64,000 bases of DNA from contig NZ_SPQT01000001.1 of assembly GCF_004571025.1 (NCBI RefSeq), positions 124,001 to 188,000 of the forward strand, given 5' to 3'. The position numbers and the translations under genes were made by a program. Positions 60,857 to 64,000 of the stretch are shown here, in pieces (position 1 is the stretch's first letter; each line of letters opens with the position of its first letter). The notes beneath the pieces were generated by a model that searched no databases, was not told the DNA's origin, and saw only the letters and a list, made by a program, of their open reading frames with translations. The stretch comes from Bradyrhizobium niftali. GTDB lineage: Bacteria; Pseudomonadota; Alphaproteobacteria; Rhizobiales; Xanthobacteraceae.

Positions 60857-61885
60857 GGGCTCGGACTTGCCGTCGTAGCGCTTGCTCCACTCCGCCAGGA
60901 TCTTGTCGCGATTCTCCGCGGCCCAGGCAAAGTCGTTCTTGATCAGCATCTTGTTGATGTCACCCTGGATGAACTCCATGGAGCTTGCGATGCCGGGCAA
61001 AGCTACGATGGCGAAGTTCTCGGCGTAGAGCTTGTTGGCCTCCGCCGTCGCGGCCCAGTCGGCAAGCTTCTTCGCCGCCTCGGACTCCTTGGTGGTCTTC
61101 AAGATCCCGATAGCTTCCATATCCCAGCCGAGGCCTTCCTTGGGCAGGACAATGCTGATGGGCGCTCCGCCCTTCTTGGTCTTGTTGGCGCGATACTCGA
61201 ACGAGAGGCCTATCGTGTACTCGCCGGCGGCGGCCTGTCGGCACGGCTTCGAGCCGGAATGCGTATAGGCCGCGATGTTCTTGTGAAGCTCGTCCATGTA
61301 CTTCCAGCCCTCGTCCCAGCCGAACATCTGGAGCCAGGCGGAGACCATCAGAAAACCGGTCCCCGAGGAGGCCGGGTTCGGCATGGCGATTTGCCCCTGA
61401 TAGACCGGCTTGGTCAGATCGGCCCAGGAGGCGGGCTCCGGCAGGTTCTTCTTGCCGGATTCCACGGTGTTGACGCAAAAGGCCGATGCCCAGACGTCCA
61501 TGCCCACCCACTCCGGCGAGGCAGCGGGATCGCGCATCTTGGCGTCGACCTTGTCGAGACCCGCCGGCGCGTAAGGCATCAGCATGCCTTCCTTCTGCAG
61601 CAGCATCAGCGAGGTTGCGGCAAGACCCATGACCACATCGGCCTTGGGGTTTGCCCTTTCCGCGAGGAGCTTCGCGGTGATGATGCCGGTGGAGTCGCGG
61701 ACCCAGAGGATGTTGATGCCCGGATTGGCCTTCTCGAACGCGGCCTTGTAGGGCTTGATCTGGTCGGCCTCCAGCGCCGTGTAAACGGTGAGGTCCGCCG
61801 CGCGAACTGAAGTGCTGAGGCAGAACATGGCGGCGGTGATCGACACAACAGCGCATCGCAGACCGCTTGTCGTGCACAGGTTCAT
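60848..61885 (-). CDS. 2-aminoethylphosphonate-type ABC transporter substrate-binding protein
   Basis: 345 residues from ATG 61885 with GGAG at the right spacing; ATG 61897 is less well placed. A signal peptide of about 30 residues ends STSVRAAD. The mature part is an Fbp-like type-2 binding protein: LTVYTALEADQIKPYKAAFEKANPG, WVRDSTGIITAKLLAE, GFLMVSAWLQMFG, GSKPCRQAAAGEYTIGLSFE. These resemble the putative 2-aminoethylphosphonate-binding family. Last codons are within short tandem repeats. It is the first gene of the phosphonate operon; no regulator gene lies adjacent. Confidence 0.87.
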   Translation of the reverse strand: MNLCTTSGLRCAVVSITAAMFCLSTSVRAADLTVYTALEADQIKPYKAAFEKANPGINILWVRDSTGIITAKLLAERANPKADVVMGLAATSLMLLQKEGMLMPYAPAGLDKVDAKMRDPAASPEWVGMDVWASAFCVNTVESGKKNLPEPASWADLTKPVYQGQIAMPNPASSGTGFLMVSAWLQMFGWDEGWKYMDELHKNIAAYTHSGSKPCRQAAAGEYTIGLSFEYRANKTKKGGAPISIVLPKEGLGWDMEAIGILKTTKESEAAKKLADWAATAEANKLYAENFAIVALPGIASSMEFIQGDINKMLIKNDFAWAAENRDKILAEWSKRYDGKSEPKN

Positions 61886-62279
61886 GTCGGGCTCCATCGA
61901 TGTTGGCCGCGGGCTGGCACCGTCCGGGCAGGGAACCGATATTGTTAGATGACATTTCCGTCACGTACATGTCGGATTTTGTGCACGGCGCGCCTCGATC
62001 GTAGTGTCTCTGCACATCTTGAGTGCAATGTTGCCCATGCAAGCGTCTGCTCCGAGCCTCCTTCAGCGTCTCCGCTTGGCGTGAGCAATGATGCGCGTTT
62101 GCCGCTGATTGCGTTGCGGTCGTCGTGGCTTAGCCGAATGGACATTGCTCCGTCTCCCGGTGGAGCCTGGCAGCACGAGCAAAGAACCGTCGGTTTCCGA
62201 CGGGTTGCAAAATTGAAGGCGATCAAGCGTGCTGGACGATTTCGCTGATGTTTGACGAACCAAACATCGAAGGAGGATC
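61886..62279. other. 394-bp region upstream of the phosphonate operon
   Basis: I see no intact gene. It should contain the promoter of the minus-strand operon. An inverted repeat TGTTTG/CAAACA lies at 62247-62265. A 140-codon minus-strand frame here (61945-62367) has no recognisable family and spans the chemoreceptor remnant on the other strand, so I do not call it. Confidence 0.45.
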
Positions 62280-62499
62280 GCGCAAGGGCGCTTCGACCCA
62301 CGAAATCAGTCGCAACGTCAGGCAGGCAGCCGCAGGCACCCGAGAGATGGCCGAAACCATGGTTCACGTGACCCGTGCTGCCGGCGAATCCGGCACTGCT
62401 TCCGCTCGGGTGTTGCAGGCGGCGTCAGATCTCTCGGTTCGGTCCAAATCCCTACAGTCGCAAGCCGCAACCTTTTTGGCGGCGATCAAGACCGCCTGA
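62280..62499 (+). pseudogene. 3' remnant of a methyl-accepting chemotaxis protein gene
   Basis: The frame reads STHEISRNVRQAAAGTREMA, then HVTRAAGESGTASARVLQ and AASDLSVRSKSLQSQAATFL before TGA. This is the last methylation helix and tail of a chemoreceptor. The preceding signalling tip, HAMP and sensor domains are absent, so only about 70 codons remain. It stands next to a terminator and at the right edge of the phosphonate block, and is probably a relic of rearrangement. Confidence 0.8.
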
Positions 62500-62521
62500 T
62501 TGCGCTTGAACTAAACAAACG

Positions 62522-62554
62522 AAAAGGCCCGATCGCGATGGCGACCGGGCCTTT
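62522..62554. terminator. terminator hairpin 3' of hpnH (and of the chemoreceptor remnant)
   Basis: AAAGGCCCGATCGC and GCGACCGGGCCTTT pair with a single A-C mismatch around a GATG loop. The stem is nearly identical in sequence to the terminator after hpnG at 54520-54550. On the minus strand it lies 24 bases after the hpnH stop. Confidence 0.85.
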
Positions 62555-62577
62555 CTGGTTTGTGGACGCCTGCGCGC

Positions 62578-63738
62578 TTACGCGGCCGTCGAAGCCTTCC
62601 GCGCGGCCTTCTGCTCGGCGGCGGCGGCCTCGTCCTTGCGGATCTCCGACAGCTTCTTCTGGACCTGCTCCGAGAAGATGTACTGCGCCGGACGCTGCTT
62701 GCTCATGTCGATCTCGGGCGCCATGGGACCAGAGGTCTTGACGCCGCGCAGCGACACCCACATCGCCTTCAGCGGGTTGTCGAGGGCCGCGGTCGCCGCG
62801 GTCGGCTCGTAGCCGCAATGGGCCATACAGTCGGCGCACTTCTCGTACTTGCCGGTGCCGTAGGTCTCCCAGTCGGTGGTGTCCATCAGCTCCTTGAAGG
62901 TCTTGGCATAGCCTTCACCGAGCAGATAGCAGGGCTTCTGCCAGCCGAAGATGTTGCGCGCGGGCATGCCCCAGGGCGTGCACTCGTATTCCTGGTTGCC
63001 GGCGAGGAAGTCGAGGAACAGGCCGGAATGCATGAAGTTCCACTTCTTGCCCTTGCCCATCGCGAAGACGTCGCGGAACAGCTTCTTGGTCTTGGTGCGG
63101 TTGAGGAAGTGCTCCTGGTCCGGCGCACGCTCATAGGCGTAGCCCGGCGACATCGAGACGCCGACACCGAGTTCGACGGTGAGGTCGAGGAATTTGGCGA
63201 TCTCCTCGGCCGGATGGCCGTCGAAGATGGTGGCGTTGACGTTGACGGTGAAGCCGCGCGCCTTGGCCGCCTTGATCGCGGAGACGGCGCGGTCGAACAC
63301 GCCCTTCTGCGACACGGCCTTGTCGTGATGGTCCTTCAGGCCGTCGAGATGCACCGAGAAGAACAGGTACGGCGAGGGCTCGAACAGATCGAGCTTCTTC
63401 TCGAGCAGCAGCGCGTTGGTGCAGAGCGAGACGAACTTCTTGCGCGCGACGAGGCCGCGCACGATCTCGCCGATCTCCTTGTGGATCAGCGGCTCGCCGC
63501 CGGGAATGGCCACCATCGGCGCGCCGCATTCGTCGGCGGCGTCCCAGCACTCCTGCGCCGTCATGCGACGGTTGAGGATCGCGTCGGGATAGTCGATCTT
63601 GCCGCAGCCGACGCAGGCGAGGTTGCAGCGAAACAGCGGCTCCAGCATCAGCACGAGCGGATAGCGCTTGCGGCCAAGCAGTTTCTGCTTGAGCAAATAA
63701 CCGCCGATACGCATTTCCTTGAAGAAGGGGATAGCCAT
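62578..63738 (-). CDS. hpnH: adenosylhopane synthase HpnH (radical SAM)
   Basis: 386 residues. The radical SAM cluster is Cys38, Cys42, Cys45 (FRCNLACVGCGKIDYP). GGEPLIHKEIGEIV and SVHLDGLKDHHDKAVSQKG are typical of the HpnH/SPASM-like family, with C-terminal cysteines (CADCMAHCGYEPT) that may hold an auxiliary site. HpnH adds a 5'-deoxyadenosyl group to diploptene to form adenosylhopane, the step just before HpnG. It is minus-strand, 35 bases after ispH, and likely cotranscribed with it. Confidence 0.95.
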   Translation of the reverse strand: MAIPFFKEMRIGGYLLKQKLLGRKRYPLVLMLEPLFRCNLACVGCGKIDYPDAILNRRMTAQECWDAADECGAPMVAIPGGEPLIHKEIGEIVRGLVARKKFVSLCTNALLLEKKLDLFEPSPYLFFSVHLDGLKDHHDKAVSQKGVFDRAVSAIKAAKARGFTVNVNATIFDGHPAEEIAKFLDLTVELGVGVSMSPGYAYERAPDQEHFLNRTKTKKLFRDVFAMGKGKKWNFMHSGLFLDFLAGNQEYECTPWGMPARNIFGWQKPCYLLGEGYAKTFKELMDTTDWETYGTGKYEKCADCMAHCGYEPTAATAALDNPLKAMWVSLRGVKTSGPMAPEIDMSKQRPAQYIFSEQVQKKLSEIRKDEAAAAEQKAARKASTAA

Positions 63739-63773
63739 TACACGTTTCTTTCTGGGCTTGAAATTCGGGTGGG

Positions 63774-64000
63774 TCAGCTCGCAGCCAGTTCGGCCGGAAG
63801 CCGGAATTCGATGTTCTCCTCGCGGCCCGGCAGCACCGAGACCTTGACTGGTCCGATCCGCCGCATCGCCTCGATCACGTCATCCACGAGTACCTCAGGC
63901 GCCGAAGCGCCGGCCGTGACGCCGACGGTCTTGGCATCTTTCAACCACTCCGGATTGAGCGCGCTGCCGTCGGCAATCAAATAACTCGCGACGCCGGCCT
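63774..64000 (-). CDS. ispH: 4-hydroxy-3-methylbut-2-enyl diphosphate reductase, C-terminal part (5' truncated by window)
   Basis: About 75 C-terminal residues, open to the right edge. LIADGSALNPEWLKDAKTVG and VTAGASAPEVLVDDVIEAMRR are IspH signatures near the end of the enzyme. It is the last step of the MEP pathway, giving IPP and DMAPP for hopanoid synthesis. Placing ispH beside hpnH supports linked isoprenoid supply. The iron-sulphur cysteines lie outside the window. Confidence 0.9.
   Translation of the reverse strand, partial: AGVASYLIADGSALNPEWLKDAKTVGVTAGASAPEVLVDDVIEAMRRIGPVKVSVLPGREENIEFRLPAELAAS

Noticed and set aside
61945..62367. A 140-codon minus-strand frame upstream of the phosphonate operon
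   Set aside because: No family resemblance, and it covers the chemoreceptor remnant on the other strand.

Overview
The window looks like chromosome of a high-GC alphaproteobacterium of the Bradyrhizobium/Rhodopseudomonas group. The grounds are a hopanoid locus (hpnN, hpnCDE, shc, hpnG, hpnH, ispH), the C-2 methylase hpnP, and several families of intergenic palindromic repeats typical of Bradyrhizobium. The species cannot be named from sequence alone. Both ends cut genes: ppc (phosphoenolpyruvate carboxylase) on the left and ispH on the right.

Left third (1-19 kb), catabolism. After the ppc 3' end comes a minus-strand operon: a Zn-ribbon/OB-fold DUF35 protein, a thiolase-like enzyme, a short-chain dehydrogenase and an exported SMP-30 lactonase. 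Diverging from it is an amidase overlapping a DUF2848 gene. Two 2-oxoglutarate/Fe(II) oxygenases follow, the second being AlkB. Next is a homoprotocatechuate (3,4-dihydroxyphenylacetate) meta-cleavage operon on the minus strand (hpaH-hpaF-hpaE-hpaD-hpaG plus a TPP enzyme). It faces the MarR-type regulator hpaR across a perfect 16-bp palindrome. Beyond hpaR lie a decayed Ldh-family dehydrogenase, an HpaI-type aldolase and a UxaA-type dehydratase.

Middle (19-40 kb). A tight three-gene operon encodes a large transglutaminase/DUF2126 protein, a fused circularly permuted ATP-grasp + alpha-E protein and a second transglutaminase. This combination has been predicted to make or attach peptides, but its product is unknown. 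A mixed stretch follows: HD hydrolase, epoxide-hydrolase-like alpha/beta hydrolase, Rieske-FAD reductase, HdeD-like membrane protein, orphan branched-chain-type binding protein, acyl-CoA dehydrogenase, winged-helix/TPR regulator, BBE-type flavoprotein, MFS transporter and a chemoreceptor.

Right third (40-64 kb), hopanoids. eutB and eutC (ethanolamine ammonia-lyase) are separated by hpnP. Then come hpnN, two minus-strand exported proteins of unknown function, a small Cys-rich secreted protein, and the operon hpnC-hpnD-hpnE-shc-hpnG. In this operon HpnD, HpnC and HpnE make squalene, Shc cyclises it, and HpnH and HpnG build the ribosylhopane side chain. Between hpnG and hpnH sits an approximately 7.9-kb block. 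It holds a minus-strand 2-aminoethylphosphonate uptake and degradation operon (binding protein, ATPase, permease, FAD oxidoreductase, phnX, pbfA-like) and a chemoreceptor 3' remnant. The block is bracketed by two nearly identical terminator hairpins. I see no rRNA, tRNA, CRISPR array, intact IS element or phage gene.
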